From NCBI RefSeq assembly GCF_000699445.3, contig NC_067196.1, forward strand, positions 47,719,364 through 47,783,363: a stretch of DNA of 64,000 nt. Reading direction: 5' to 3'. The stretch is from Schistosoma haematobium. Lineage: Eukaryota; Platyhelminthes; Trematoda; Strigeidida; Schistosomatidae. The position numbers and the translations under genes were made by a program. Below are positions 1 to 11,670 of the stretch, piece after piece. The notes under the pieces are model-generated. The model saw only the letters and a program-made list of their open reading frames with translations, had not been told where the DNA came from and did not search any database. How positions within the stretch are numbered: position 1 is the first letter of the stretch; each line of letters starts with the position of its first letter.

Positions 1-596
1 TGACTGTATATAGTCGATTAATATGATAAACTCTATCCCATGATACATTTTATTAAAAATTTTGACTGTCAAACTGACTGCTGTCGCCTTATCGACTTCA
101 CAATATTTGTATCTTATTGAACTCTAAGTTAGAGAAGCTTACATGGTCGTTTACACATTGCGAAATGATTGGAAATGACAGATATTTTAACCGAAATCGA
201 CCACAGCAGTTACATTCTTATTGTTAATACCATGAAATCCAGGCAGAATACTTGTCGGAAACAGAGATTTTGCGTTGATGAATTGCGTCTGACTTTGCTT
301 ACTTAACAGCTATCTAAACATCTGTAGTGACTCACTTTTATCACGAGAACACGATTGGTTTAATGAAAACAATTATTATTATTATTATAACCAATTGTAC
401 CTGTGCTTGTTTAATGTGCTCTTTGTTTAACTGTGCTAACGACAGCTATATTATGCTTCCATTATTATTCTTACACTTCGATTGTGACCTCGCGCGGATC
501 CGGTTACGCTCAGTAGCCAAGCTTGTATCCAGCAAATATATCTCGACTTGGTCCATTAACTGCCTTCTGATATTTGGCTTCCGGGGGTTTTTATGC
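1..596. other. AT-rich DNA, no gene recognised
   Basis: No domain, RNA gene or repeat recognised here. An open frame starting at 327 is low-complexity isoleucine-rich sequence that runs into a dispersed repeat and is not credible as a gene. A short higher-GC patch near 490-590 has no recognisable content. Confidence 0.5.
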
Positions 597-1054
597 ATGA
601 GAAGTGATTCTTATGAGAAAATTATTCCAATTTTATGTTTTCATAAGGTCTTCATAATAATCATGCTTAAAATTATACATAGCATTTTGAGTGAGAAACT
701 TGTGACATAATCATAAAACAGTAAGTGTGGAACTTTTGAAACGTACACATTACTTACGGCATCAGCCTGTTTTAAACAAAATAGGAGATATTGGTGTTCA
801 ATCGCAATGTTATAATTATTGTGACAGAGTTTATTAATGATTTATGCACATTTATGTATTTATTACAAGCATAAATTGGAACACCGAAACTGGATAACCA
901 AAGGGAATCTCCCCGTCCAAATGTAACCTCTATGGAGTGGTTAATGCAAAAGAATTTTCCTTATTGTTTTTTGGAGAACGTTTTATATAATTCATCTTTG
1001 ATATTTGAATTCGCTTTTGAGTAAGTATTCATTGGTTGTATGAAATTTTACATC
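597..1054 (+). repeat. Dispersed direct repeat, copy 1 (partner 54509-54963)
   Basis: This segment aligns along its whole length, in the same orientation, with 54509-54963, differing by scattered substitutions and small indels. On the minus strand both copies hold a 9-nt segment (758-766 here, 54669-54677 there) preceded by an AG acceptor after gtttaaaac and followed by GTAAGT. Copy 2 lies inside a candidate micro-exon gene, so copy 1 is best read as a displaced gene fragment rather than a transposon; no terminal repeats or coding capacity are visible. Confidence 0.8.
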
Positions 1055-1064
1055 AAAAATGTAA

Positions 1065-1390
1065 CGATATTTTGCAAGTTCTAATAAATAAATAAAAATA
1101 TAAAGAAATAATAATTCGACTGTGTGAATCGACTTCACTCCCTATCAACGCGAAAATTGACGGAAATTTCATAAAGTCAGAATTGACGTAACTAACATTG
1201 AAGTGAGTGTGTGTTACTGAAACGAAGTATAAATAAATTCTATCCAGTAACGTGAATAATCCATGTAGTAACTACTCTGTCTAGATAGGTTATTTAATCA
1301 GAAAACCAAATTCTGAAAATTGAAACTGTGACTAGTGTTTACAAGAACTAGTCATCTCATTGTATTGTGTGGTTTACGTAAAACTTTTGA
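1065..1390 (+). repeat. Three-copy repeat C, copy 1
   Basis: The same sequence occurs at 40632-40957 (same orientation, diverged) and at 24975-25270 (inverted, nearly identical). Copies 1 and 2 are the outer tips of the outer inverted duplication. No coding potential is seen. Confidence 0.8.
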
Positions 1391-3767
1391 CATTTCACGC
1401 GATGGGCAAACCTAAAATAGTCTGTTTGCACGAGAAATCCTCGATAACATAGAAAAATCAATTGATGTGTTATTCAAACAGTTAAACTAAGGTTCTATGA
1501 ATTTCTTGTTATGGAATGTAGGTTAAACCAACGTCTAAATGATTGGATAATCCATCACATTCATAAATACCTAAAGCGCTCTCAATATATTCATTCGCAG
1601 ACCAAACGCTTGCAAAAATTCAATTTTGCTTAACACTATTCTGCATTTCAACATTTTTACTTTACTTACTAACGCATGTTACTCCTCGTGAAAGAACATA
1701 GGCCTCTCACCAGCATTCGCCATCCAACCCTGTCCTGGGCAATCCTTTCCAGCTCCTTCCAGTTGTTATTCATCCTTGCCACATCTGCTTCAATTTTCCG
1801 ACGTAATGTGTTCTTTGGCCTTCCTCTTTCCCGCTTCTCTTCAGGATTCCAAGTTAGGGCTTGCCTCGTGATGCAGTTTGATGATTTGCGTAATCTATGT
1901 CCTATCCATTTCCATCGTCTTTTCCTAATTTCTTCTTCAGCTGGAAGCTGGTTTGTTCTCTCTCACAGAATTGTGTTACTGATGTTATCCGGCCAATGGA
2001 TGTTGAGTATCTTGCGTAGACAGCTATTTATAAATACTTGCACCTTCTTGATAGTGGTTGTAGTAGTTCTCCAAGTTTCAGCTCCGTACAGTAGGACTGT
2101 CTCGACGTTCGTATTGAAGATTCTCACTTTGATATTAGTTGAAAGTTGTTTTGAGTTCCATATAATCTTTAACTGTAGGAATGCTGTCCTTGCTTTGCCA
2201 ATCCTCGCCTTTACGTCTGCATCTGAACCTCATTTTTCATCGATGATGCTTCCCAGCTATGTGAAGGACGCTACATCTTTCAGAGTTTAGCCATCAAATG
2301 TGATTGGATTGCTGTTCTCCGTGTTGTATTTGAGGACCTTGATTTTTCCTTTTTGCATGTTGAGGCCTACTGATGCAGAGACTGCTGCTACACTGGCTCT
2401 CTTTATCTGCATTTGTTCATGTGTATGCGATAGGAGGGCTAGGTCATCTGCGAAGTCCAAGTCGTCTAATTGATTCTGAGCTGTCCATTGTATGCCGTGT
2501 TTTCTCTCAGATGTCGAGGTCTTCATAATCCAGTCGACCACCAGAAGAAAGAGGAAGGGAGGGAGTAGACAGTCTTGTCTGACTCCTGTCCTTATTTGGA
2601 ATGCGTCTGTCAGCTGTCCTTCGTGCACTAGTTTGCACTGTAGTCTGTCGTATGAGTTCCGGATAATGTTAACAATCTTCTCAGGAAATCCATAGTGTCG
2701 GAGAAGTTTCCATAATGTTCTCCTATCTACGCTGTCAAACGCCTTTTCACAATCAATGAAGTTGATATACAGTGACGAGTTCCACTCAACTGATTGTTCG
2801 ACGATGATCCGCAGTGTCGCGATTTGGTCTGTGCACAACCGATCCTTACAGAATCCAACTTGTTGATCTCGAAGTTTGGCGTCTACTGCATCTTTCATCC
2901 GGTTCAGCAACACTCTGTTAAAGACTTTCCCTGGTACTGACAGTAGTGTAATGCCTCTGTAGTTTTCATATTTGCTCAGATCTCCTTTCTTTGGAATCTT
3001 GATGAGGTGTCTTTCTTTCCAGTCCATCGGCACTTGTTCCTCCCAAATCTTTTTGAATAGAAGGTGAAGCATGTTTGTAGTTACTTTGGTGTCGGACTTC
3101 AGTGCTTTAGCTGGTATATTGTTGGGTCCTGCTGATTTCCCGATCTTGATTTGTCTGATGGCCATTCTAATTTCTTCCGTCGTTGGTGGATTGACATCTG
3201 TAGAAGGGTCTGTGTGTGCTGCTTCGATGTCCGGTGGATTCATTGGAGCCGGCCTATTCAGGGGTTCCTCGAAGTACTCTACCCATCAGTTCCGTTGTTG
3301 TTGAATTTCAGTGATTGTCCTACCTTCTTTGTCCTTGACGGGTCTCTGGTTTACTGCATTTCCCTGATAGTTTCTTCGTTGTGTTGTAAAGCTATTTCAT
3401 ATTTCCTTCTCTTGCGGGTTTTTCCACTGTCGTTGCTAGTTCTTCCACATATTTCTTCTTGTCGGCCCTAATGCTTTTCTTCACTTGCTTGTTTGCTTCT
3501 ATGTACTCAGCTTGTGCTTGGAATTTCTCTGTTCGTGTTCGACTGTTGTCAACTGCTGTTTTCTTGTTCTTCCTTTCTTTGATCCTGTCCAGTGTTTCTG
3601 TCGAGATCCATTCCTTATGATGATGCTTCTTGAGGCCCAGAACCTCTTGGTACGTTGAAGTTAATTCTTCTTTGATACTTTCCAAGTTGTTCTCCATAGT
3701 AGTTTCTCCTTCTTTCAGTAGATGTTGCAAGGCTTGGAACCTGTTGTTGAGATCTATCTTGAATTCA
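1091..3767. repeat. Outer inverted duplication, left arm
   Basis: Every position x pairs with 26361-x on the opposite strand, so the partner arm is 22594-25270. Open frames of 204, 318, 112 and 106 codons are residue-for-residue identical in the two arms, including all premature stops. Only isolated substitutions were found, for example in the C-repeat tips near 1132 and 1240. The inner edge falls inside the RTE coding region, just past a gaattc near 3761-3766; the outer edge lies in AT-rich sequence near 1091. Confidence 0.93.
1676..3730 (-). pseudogene. RTE linker, reverse transcriptase and C-terminal domain, interrupted
   Basis: A 112-codon linker frame (3730-3392) ends at a TAG. It is followed by a frameshift near KCSKPE and a TGA in the conserved QQQRNxWVEYFEE stretch near 3287. 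The RT frame (3243-2287, 318 codons) shows AGPNNIPAKALK at about residues 38-49, KAFDSVDR at 167-174, VRQDCLL at 221-227 and the catalytic FADD box at 264-267. A TAA then splits off the C-terminal part, which continues in pieces ([37 protein letters not shown]) down to about 1680. VRQDCLLPP departs from the usual VRQGCLLSP. The same breaks are present in the second copy at 22.6-24.7 kb. Confidence 0.9.
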
Positions 3768-3949
3768 TTGAGTTTGTCAGTATCTCGAAGGAAGGCTGTA
3801 TTGAACCTTTGTAATGCTGTTTGTCCAGTCGTCTAGTTCCTTTTTAGCTTCAGTTTTAAATTGGCCACAACTAGGTGGTGATCTGAAGCTATGCCAGCCC
3901 CTCTCCTGGCTCTCATATCTTCCGTTGTTCTTCGGAATTTTTTATTGAT

Positions 3950-4681
3950 TCAAATATGGTCTATCTGGTTCTCTGTAGTGTGGTCCGATGAAATCCATGT
4001 GGCTTTGTGTATACGTTTGTGTGGAAATATTGTGCCTCCTATGACCCATTTGTTGAATGCACATAGCTTTGCAAATCCTTCTCCATTTTCGTTTCTCTCT
4101 CCCAGTCCATGTCGTCCCATGATATCTTTATATCCGGTGTTGTCTATTCCTACTTTGGCATTTAGATCTCCCATCAGAATAGTTAGGTCGTTTCTTGGGC
4201 ACTTCTCTATGAACGACTGCAGCCGCTCGTAGAATTGGTCTTTAATGTCATCGTTGCTATCATTGGTGGGTGCATGACATTGGGTAATATTCATTGTGAT
4301 CCCCTCCTTCTTTGTTTTGAATGATGCTTTGATGATTCTGGATCCGTGAGATTTCCATCCTACAAGTGCGTTTCGTGCTACTTTGGACAGCATTAGAGCA
4401 ACTCCCTGAGTGTGCGGAGCATTGTCCTCTTCATGACCGGAGTATAGTAGTATATCTCCCGTAGCTAGCCTTTTCTGTCCAGCTTGGGTCCAATGGGTTT
4501 CGCTGATTCCCAGTACTGCCAAGTTGTATCTCCTCATTTCCGTTGCTATTTACCTGGTCTTCCCGGTCTCCCACATTGTTCGGACGTTCCATGTACCTAT
4601 AAAAATTCCTGCTCTGGTTGTTGGAAGGGGCATCGGCCTCGTGGCTTCCGAAGGAACTCGGCTTTCACCATGAGGCGTCAT
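3950..4681 (-). pseudogene. RTE endonuclease region, interrupted
   Basis: Translation can start at the ATG at 4681-4679 and reads through GTWNVRTMWETGK, the typical N-terminal strand of APE-like endonucleases, until an in-frame TAA at 4552-4550 (a Gln codon is expected). The frame resumes at 4537 for 195 codons with GISETHW, ILMGDLNAKVG (catalytic D/N pair) and SSDHTTENQIDHI near the end, then a TGA where RTE proteins normally continue. The domain nicks target DNA for target-primed reverse transcription. Two stops make the copy non-functional. The final SDH-type motif lies just past the second stop, near 3880 (GIASDHHLV). Confidence 0.88.
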
Positions 4682-4732
4682 ATTTCTTCTAAATGAAGAC
4701 CTCCTAACTCCCAGGGCAGATTTTAAATGGTT

Positions 4733-4866
4733 TGAATAATTTTTTTTCTGGTTAGCGTTTTTTAGCGAGTTAGTTTTCTATGGAATGGGGTTGCTAACCC
4801 CATGTCCAACCCTCCTCCTTTACCCGGGCTTGGGACCGGCAGTAACTCTGGAAGAGCTACAGGCGG
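4733..4866 (-). other. RTE 5' UTR with conserved hairpin
   Basis: In element sense this block runs from aactccgcctgtagc to a gctaaccagaaaaaa end. It contains an 8-bp stem (ATGGGGTT/AACCCCAT with a 3-nt loop, about 4784-4802). It is separated from the ATG at 4681 by about 50 nt. The block alone recurs as small retroposed units at 21979-22114 and 47356-47478. Confidence 0.8.
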
Positions 4867-5400
4867 AGTTAAGGATTATCAGTGACTGACATAAAAGCTC
4901 AAGTTGACAGAAAAAGGACGGCATATCTGTAATTGAGGAACATCTGGAACTCAATGCAACTGTCAAGACATTTCTAGTGTATGAGGCTGAAAATTCAAGA
5001 ACTACCAAATGCATCATCAGAATAGTACAAGTATTTATAAACAACTATCTACATAAGGTACTGCAGATCTGTCTTCCAGAGAGCGTCGGCAATGATTTAC
5101 TCTAATTGCATACAAATCTGCTTCTACCTGTGGAGGAAATTAGGGAATGATGCAAGAATTGGATAGGGTTTATATTGTGAAAATCATCATACAGCATCAC
5201 AAACCATGGATGAACTTGTAATCCTGAAGGCAGAATGGAGAGTGGGAGACTAAAGAATACATCGGGCCGGCCATTGGGGACAGACACCAAAAATGGGTAG
5301 CATTTGGGACCAAGTGGAAAGGTGAGTTCAGGACTTGGTTGGTTGGAGAATCTTGTTCATCTGACTATATGGTCCATGAGACGTAACTAAGTAAGTGTAT
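4867..5400 (+). pseudogene. RTE 3'-end fragment (C-terminal domain)
   Basis: Plus-strand translation in shifting frames gives VFINNYLHKVLQICLPES, then PVEEI, NWIGF, and NPEGR followed by ASGRPLG-like text. This aligns in order with the RTE C-terminal block (VFINSCLRKILNIHWPD..., [28 protein letters not shown]). Numerous stops are present and divergence is greater than between the 2.7-kb arms, so this is an older insertion in the opposite orientation to the adjacent RTE. Its left edge abuts the 5' end of that element. Confidence 0.75.
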
Positions 5401-5839
5401 GAAAGGAATGGTAGAAACAGATAAATAGTATCATCTTTGATTATGCATTATAGGTTACTAAGTCGTTCACTTTGAAGCTTGAGTTTGCATTAAGCAAATA
5501 TAGACGAGAATGATATTCGATAACCATTTCTAGTTAAATTCAAATGTTTTTTTTATTTTATGCACATTATCCAATCGAATTAATGTAAAATCTGTATGAA
5601 ATCTGAATGTTTCCGAAAAGCAGCAGGTGGTTTAGAACAAGATATTCATGTCTCACAAACATAATTCCTCTTGTAAGTAAATGATATTCCTAGTCTTCTC
5701 CGCCGATCTGTCGATCCTAGTATAAAATGACGATATCAATATATTGTGATCAATAAAATGATGGTGTCAGTTGAGGGCTTCACAATGACCTACGGAAATT
5801 ACCTGAATGGTTTAGAATTTGACGCACTCCAGTGGGGCT

Positions 5840-6326
5840 TTTTGTTACGTTGATGTTGAGACGGTTTAGACTTCGCAAACAGTGTTCGCTCGTCTTAAAT
5901 TTGCATACAGCAAGCCAGCCGTGTCTGAGAGAGGAAGGAGAGTCGTTGGAAATATGTCAAAGAATGGCAAATAAGTGGAATCCCGAAACCGAATAGCTGC
6001 CGTATGATAAGCTTGTGGAACTATATTTATTTTCATTGTCATTCAGAAGGATCAGAAGTGACTTGATCACAGCGTTCAACCTACTTACTGATAAATTCGG
6101 ATTCGACATGCCCTCACTTTTCTGGTCTTTTAAAACAGAGAATTTATGAAGACACTCCGGAACATTTCCCAAGTCTAGAACATGTTGCTTGTCAGTTGAA
6201 TATAAAATTTCTCATCAAATCATCAACAAGAGGAACTCCCTATCTGAACACGTTAATGAAGCATCGTCAGTCGATAAGTTAAAAAGAAAATTGTACAAAT
6301 CAAGTGACACCTATCTTGAGGAATAA
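5840..6326 (+). pseudogene. CR1-clade RT C-terminal fragment
   Basis: Across frames the plus strand reads SLEICQRMANKWNPETE, then LPYDKLVELYLFSLSFRRIR, SDLITAFNLLTDKFGFDMPS and SVEYKISHQIINKRNSLSEH, ending in a stop. It aligns in order with the C-terminus of the CR1 element at 33.8-34.6 kb (LLEKPQRTATKLIPG, LPYDARLTKLNLFPLSYRRT, RGDLITVFKLLSDKFAPDMPS, SANYRISHQIVNEWNSLPQQ). At least two internal stops are present. It is an ancient 5'-truncated insertion. Confidence 0.82.
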
Positions 6327-6863
6327 CGCAGTCTACCCAGCTTCTAGTTCTTTCCAATCTCATACTGAATCTGTATGACGATCACATGATCTATTTCACT
6401 TGAGAAAATATTGTGAGAAATCGTTTGCAATTTTATTGAAAATGGAGATATCTGATTTCGTGAAACCTCTTTGCAACAAGACAATATTCGCCTTTACAAA
6501 TATTTGCAAATTTTCTCTCAACAACCTTCAGGCAGTTAGGAAACGAGTATATATCTTCTGGAAAACTAGACGGATTTGGGGAATTGTCGGTTGTCTGTTG
6601 ATCTCTGAGACGACTGTAGAGCCGAAGATCCGTTTGATTGTTGATCTTACAGTTATAGATATTTAGAATGAAACCGAAATTCTGTTCTTGCTTCACAGAA
6701 TTCATTGGTTTATAGGATGATGTCAGTTGGTAGTTAAAATAATTATCTCCCTATATTTGAAGTTACATTTGACAGGCATATATTATTTGCTCTTAGTTTC
6801 TCGAAAAATAGAATAGTTTATAGTAGACTTTGTTTGCTTGCTAAATTACCCGAAAAATAATCT

Positions 6864-7195
6864 GAACCAATGTGTTTATTTTATGAGCACCACAAAGCAT
6901 TTTTAACTGGTTATTCTGCTCCAAATGAAAAAGAAATTAGACTAACCCTGTTTCCAGATTACTTGAAAAAATATCTGACTCCAATACTCAATATGGATAC
7001 TTATCAATATAGCTGTTTTCAACTAAATGAATTTATATGTCAATTGTCCGATTATTTACTTATTAGCTACTCATTTAAATTTCATTGCGCGATGTTCTTG
7101 CTAACGGAGGTTATGTGACACAAATTTGCTGAGTTGTGCATCGATGGTAAAAATGGTATTCTTGAATTTGTGTCGCAAAATCTGAGTCGATTTAT
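6864..7195. repeat. Diverged inverted repeat, left copy (partner 10974-11305)
   Basis: Reverse-complement alignment to 10974-11305 (x pairs with about 18169-x), recognisable from shared tracts such as the poly-lysine-like aaatgaaaaagaaa and ctaacggaggt, with many substitutions. It is clearly older than the near-identical arms next to it. No gene recognised. Confidence 0.75.
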
Positions 7196-7262
7196 AGCTA
7201 TTTTCCAAATGAAGTGTTTATTTTATGGTTCTCAGATATTACTAAGATCTTCTTTAGCCTCT

Positions 7263-7775
7263 ATAATAACTAAATCAAGCGGAACACTTTCCTCGATAGC
7301 AATGAAACATTCGAAGATCAATAGAGGTCAGAGGAAAAATATGCACCACGAGAAATGACATTTGATACTGTGTTTATCAAAGAATCCCCAATAATACAAG
7401 CATTACGGGATTCCAACAGGGTGTTTATGTGCCGTTCATGTCTCAAGCTAAAGTTAACCGTTGGATATTTAGACGAGTAAGAATGGGAGGCCATTAACAA
7501 CAGACCATATTCAATAAGAGACAAGTCATTCGTTTCATGTAGAGACGTCAAAATCAGTGTACATACAGAGAGACTCTGGAAGAGGTTGCTGTAATCTGTC
7601 CGCAAAATCAAATAACCAACATAATTTGTTCGTTGGGATGCATTCTGTAATTGTTTATGAAATATTATTTATTCGTTTTATGTATATCGCTCGAAAGTGG
7701 AAGCCCCTAATTATATATAATACCTCAATTCTATTGATACTAGATTTTCTGCATATAACATCAATATGAACTAGA
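7263..7775 (-). repeat. Unclassified repeat family F, copy 1 (truncated)
   Basis: Homologous to 13887-14600, 19225-19950 and, inverted, 42480-43107. Both strands stay open for 70-97 codons, so a coding strand cannot be chosen from the sequence. The arm edge at 7263 falls inside the repeat. Confidence 0.75.
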
Positions 7776-9073
7776 GAATTGATTGTGGAATACTTCATCA
7801 ACACTCTCAATACCAAATAAAGCGCAAATTTAAATGTTTCCAATTTACAAAATGTGTTCGCCGTTGAATGACAGGCTTACAAAGATATCACTTACCAACG
7901 AAACAAAGTTATTATCCATGTAATTCACAAAAACTTATTCTTCATGTTAATTCGAATAAAAGTTTATAAAGCTTCTACAAAATATCTGTGATTAGACATG
8001 TACAATATGATTGATACTCTCATGAATGAACCAGTGCATAGTAAACTGACACTATGGTATCTATATGCCCATCCACTTCATTTATCTGTATGTTGAATCA
8101 AGTTCACAGAAATAGGTAAAGTTAGCTATTGCACAACAACAACACTTTTGCAATCTGGTATATACATACACTACACAGATTCTCATCATTTTTCACGAGG
8201 CCTACCACATGTCGTGCTGTTACAATACTTGCTGGAAGCAGTTTAAGTGTGGAATGTTGAAATTTCGTTTGTGTCAATTTAACCAGAAAAGGTAATAAAA
8301 CACAGAAAAATAATTTATTCATGTGTTATTCGCCTATTTATCAACTGATTTACAACTTCACATAACTGTCATTACCACTGAATTCCATACCACTGTTTTG
8401 TATGAATTCCTACCGATTTGTTTATGTTTCTATGAATCCTCTTTTTACTCACACTGACGTTCTATAAATACACAACAGATAGAATTGTAGATTGATCATA
8501 CAAATAATAATATACGTTCAGTTAATTAAAACCCAAAATCTAAATCTCAATATCTACATTGCATACAACGTTGACACTGATCAAAATCTAAATCACTGTT
8601 AATAATTGATTTCTCCCATAAAGCCTTATCAACTGTAGTTTGGTATTCATTAACAATAAGTCAGTACACTTTCGTTACATTTTTCGGTGAAGCTGAACGG
8701 ATACGGTCATAAACTTAATGACAGTCTTCCTTGTTAGTAAAACACAATAATTCATATGAAACAACGGTTGTAACAGTCATTTATAGCTTCTTCTTTCTTT
8801 AAACACATTCTACACATCGCTCATTTCAATATTGGTGAACAATTGCCAGTACGTTGAACTTCAGCACCATCGACTCTTGTTAGAATAGAAAGGGTCGGAT
8901 GATTTCACCTCATATCTCATTGCCATTTCTAGACTGTCACAAATTGTGCAGCAGTTACACTCCACATCAAACCTCATAACCATAAACACTGATCCGTTTG
9001 ATTAATCAAGTGGATAATCTGTAATATCAATTCTGCACAATTTAATCTAGTTCAGGATAAATTTCAAACTTAC

Positions 9074-9082
9074 ATCTCTGTT
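9074..9082 (-). other. Candidate 9-nt micro-exon in palindrome arm (mirrored at 12579-12587, plus strand)
   Basis: AACAGAGAT is preceded by an AG acceptor and followed by GTAAGTTTG. The same 9-nt spacing recurs at several other donors in the window. No first exon was found nearby, so it could be a relic or chance. Confidence 0.3.
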
Positions 9083-9990
9083 CTACCACGTACAAACGTA
9101 TATTGGAAATAATTGAAAGATTCTATTTTGAATAAGCTCTACTCATTTCCACCTGTGTACAGTTTCATGTAAAATAAGCCTGATATCGTGATAGTTTAGT
9201 AAAAAATTGAATAGTAACAATGTTGTGACTAAGTGCATAATTAATTAAATGCACAATTAATTACTATTATGACAATGCTTGAGTTCGGTATCAGAAAATC
9301 TTTTCAGAATAATAGTGAAATCAAGTAGCAATGATATCAGGGACTATACTTGACGCATTTTTAGTCAGTCGATTGGTAACGCCCGATCTCATTATCATAT
9401 TCATTGAACACGTAAACTTTCGTTCACAATTATTACAAATGTCACTTCATTAATCACTCAAACAGAATTACCTCCAACAAAACCAAGTCTATTCATTGTC
9501 AGTGACAAACACAAGAAGAAATAATCAAACACAAAAGTGATTTTGACTCACAGATCGATTAGTGTGAATAGGTCTCAAATATTGTACATCAACAAATGAA
9601 AGTATCTTATATAATATGCTTTCGTGTCATTATTCCAATCACCTGACATACTGAATTTATAACTGACAACACTAACTACACCATCCGCATGATTTACCAA
9701 ACAAAATAAGCAAATATGTCTTCACGATCACACTAGCAACGAAAGCACATCAAAATTCTACAAACAAGTCGGGTAAAGTATGAATTAGTAAGATTTTCAA
9801 TACAATGTAAAATTTGATGTTCGATTGGTAAATGTGTGAGCTCTATTTGTATAGATCTGACTAATAATGTTGGAATAGAGATCATTCGTTGTTTTCGATT
9901 CAGTTCGATGTTTTTCCATGAAATTCAGACTTTCAGTTTTAATCCTTTAGAATCTAATATGCCACATGTAGATGAACGCATCCTGATGAT

Positions 9991-11670
9991 TGTAATTATT
10001 TGTATACATCTGGACAAGTTGCGTCGATTTTGAGACGAGAAAGCACTTAATGCACTGACTAATCTCTAGTTTCCAATTATAGATTACATGTTCAGTACAC
10101 GTTGGGTACACAATCCTTTGTGATCACATTCACCTGTCTTTCATATTTCCAGGCTATCCTATTCAGTAACAAAGGGTCGAATGTTTTCACCATTATATTT
10201 AGATATATTGTGTTCACATTTCTCTTTGTTTTAAAATGTTCATTTTATTTCCAACGACGTCAGATAACTGTTATAAAAAGAGATGGATGATGACAAGCAG
10301 TGAAATACAGGAAGCACGTTTCGTCCTATTAGTAACCTGTCTGGTGGATGTAATGCATCCCAAAATTGATGATCACGCAGTGATTCCACCTCAGTGCCGT
10401 TCACTTCAAATACCTTCGCATTATCCCCTTAATTATTAAGTGCATTTATCCACTTGCTTGTACAATGAGCTGAAGTTTAATACATTTGTATTGACTGTTT
10501 GAATCTTCTAATTAATGTTTGTGACTGCAATTGGTCAGCTTGCTTCATGATTTAAATAACCGACATAAATGAACATCAAATATCAAGCCCTTAATGGATT
10601 AAATAATCTCAAGTAAAAAGATCACAAGTTAGTTGTCAAACCAGTTACTGTGACAGAATATTAAAAGTGTGCTCAGAATATCAATATCAATATGCTAATG
10701 AATAGTAACTGACTGATTGACTACGGTTACAACCAGTAAGGGAATAAATAAAAATAGACAGCACATATTTAAATAATCACACATGTGGGTATATAAACAG
10801 TTAATTCAATGACTGAATCATAATAAAGGATTAATGAAAATGCACTGATCATTTTGATGGAGTTTCTTTCTGTCGAGCTCAGAGAACAAAAGTCCACCAA
10901 ACTACACAACGTCTTCGCCATCTCAACAGTGACCTCTGTTTCACTTGATTTTATCTGACCTAATTTACATGTATAAGTAGTTGAAAAACGGTGTGCTACG
11001 AATTCAAGGATACTATTTGTACTCTTGATGTATAAATCAACAAATTTATTTCATATTACCTCCGTTAGTAAAGACATATTGCAGTGTAATTCAAGTGAGT
11101 AGCTAATAAGTAAATAAGTGAACAATTGACATATAAGTTCATTTTGTTCAAATCAGCTGTACTGATAAGTATTTGCATACAGGATTGGAGACAGATATTT
11201 TTTCAAGTAATCTGGAAACAGGGTTAGTTTAGTTTCTTTTTCATTTGGAACAGAATAATCATTTACTATTGCTTGGTGGTGTACATAAAATAAACACATA
11301 TTGTAGTGAACGACAACTCAAGTGGAGACAATCGAATGTATTTGAATATAACATTACGGGTTTTAATTTTGAGTATAATTCTATCAGTCATTTGGTTGGC
11401 AACAGAAGACTACTTACTTTGTGAATAAGTAGCTAAACCGTGTACCCCAATTAGTTTGAAAGCAAGCCTCAAGTTTTGCATATTCAAGTTGGTTTAATGA
11501 CATTGACGATAATCATAGTGTAAAATGAAGAATGTGAATGTGGATCCAATAATGAGCTTGTACTTCTCTTAAAACAAACAAGAAAGAAGAACCCGAATCC
11601 GAGTGGTTATCAATCGATAAAGTAATCGAGTTGTTTTATGTCAAGGGACGCAGTAAATATCTTTCAAGAA
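9991..11670. other. Spacer of inner palindrome
   Basis: Single-copy centre of the inner inverted duplication. It contains the diverged inverted-repeat copy at 10974-11305 and, around 10275-10430, a moderately GC-rich stretch that looks like part of a dispersed element although it has no second copy here. A TATA-like tatataaac lies near 10790 with no convincing start codon downstream. No gene recognised. Confidence 0.6.
10974..11305. repeat. Diverged inverted repeat, right copy
   Basis: Inverted partner of 6864-7195; see that entry. It sits in the spacer between the inner arms. Confidence 0.75.

Larger units (their letters stand above)
1655..4866 (-). mobile_element. Near full-length but dead RTE-clade (SR2/SjR2-like) retrotransposon
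   Basis: In element sense (minus strand) the order is: 5' UTR about 4866-4682, apurinic-like endonuclease, linker, reverse transcriptase, C-terminal domain, and a short TAAG-type 3' tail near 1655-1675. The 5' terminus begins aactccgcctgtagc, and the same terminus recurs in isolated copies at 22114 and 47356. Non-LTR RTE elements copy themselves by target-primed reverse transcription using the endonuclease and RT. The copy is inactive: several stops and at least one frameshift interrupt the frame. Family assignment rests on the protein motifs and the very short 3' tail. It lies partly inside the outer left arm; its 5' third (3768-4866) lies outside the duplication. Confidence 0.9.
7263..9990. 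repeat. Inner inverted duplication, left arm
   Basis: Pairs with 11671-14398 (x with 21661-x). Open frames of 97, 70 and 62 codons are identical in the two arms. Differences seen are single-base indels in homopolymers (a T run near 8432 against 13211, and a T run near 8199 against the A run near 13467). The arms are about 2.73 kb, separated by a 1.68-kb spacer. The outer 0.5 kb is repeat family F. No protein domain is recognisable in the arm. Confidence 0.95.

Noticed and set aside
327..710. 127-codon open frame
   Set aside because: Low-complexity Ile run, no domain, and the 3' half lies in a dispersed repeat.
2492..2695. Plus-strand frames over the RTE (also 3071-3304, 3151-3471, 3630-3836, 3891-4232)
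   Set aside because: Antisense shadows of the retrotransposon coding strand.
8122..8322. 66-codon frame starting with a hydrophobic, signal-like stretch
   Set aside because: The near-identical palindrome arm carries a frameshift in it, and no good splice donor follows; not supported as a gene.
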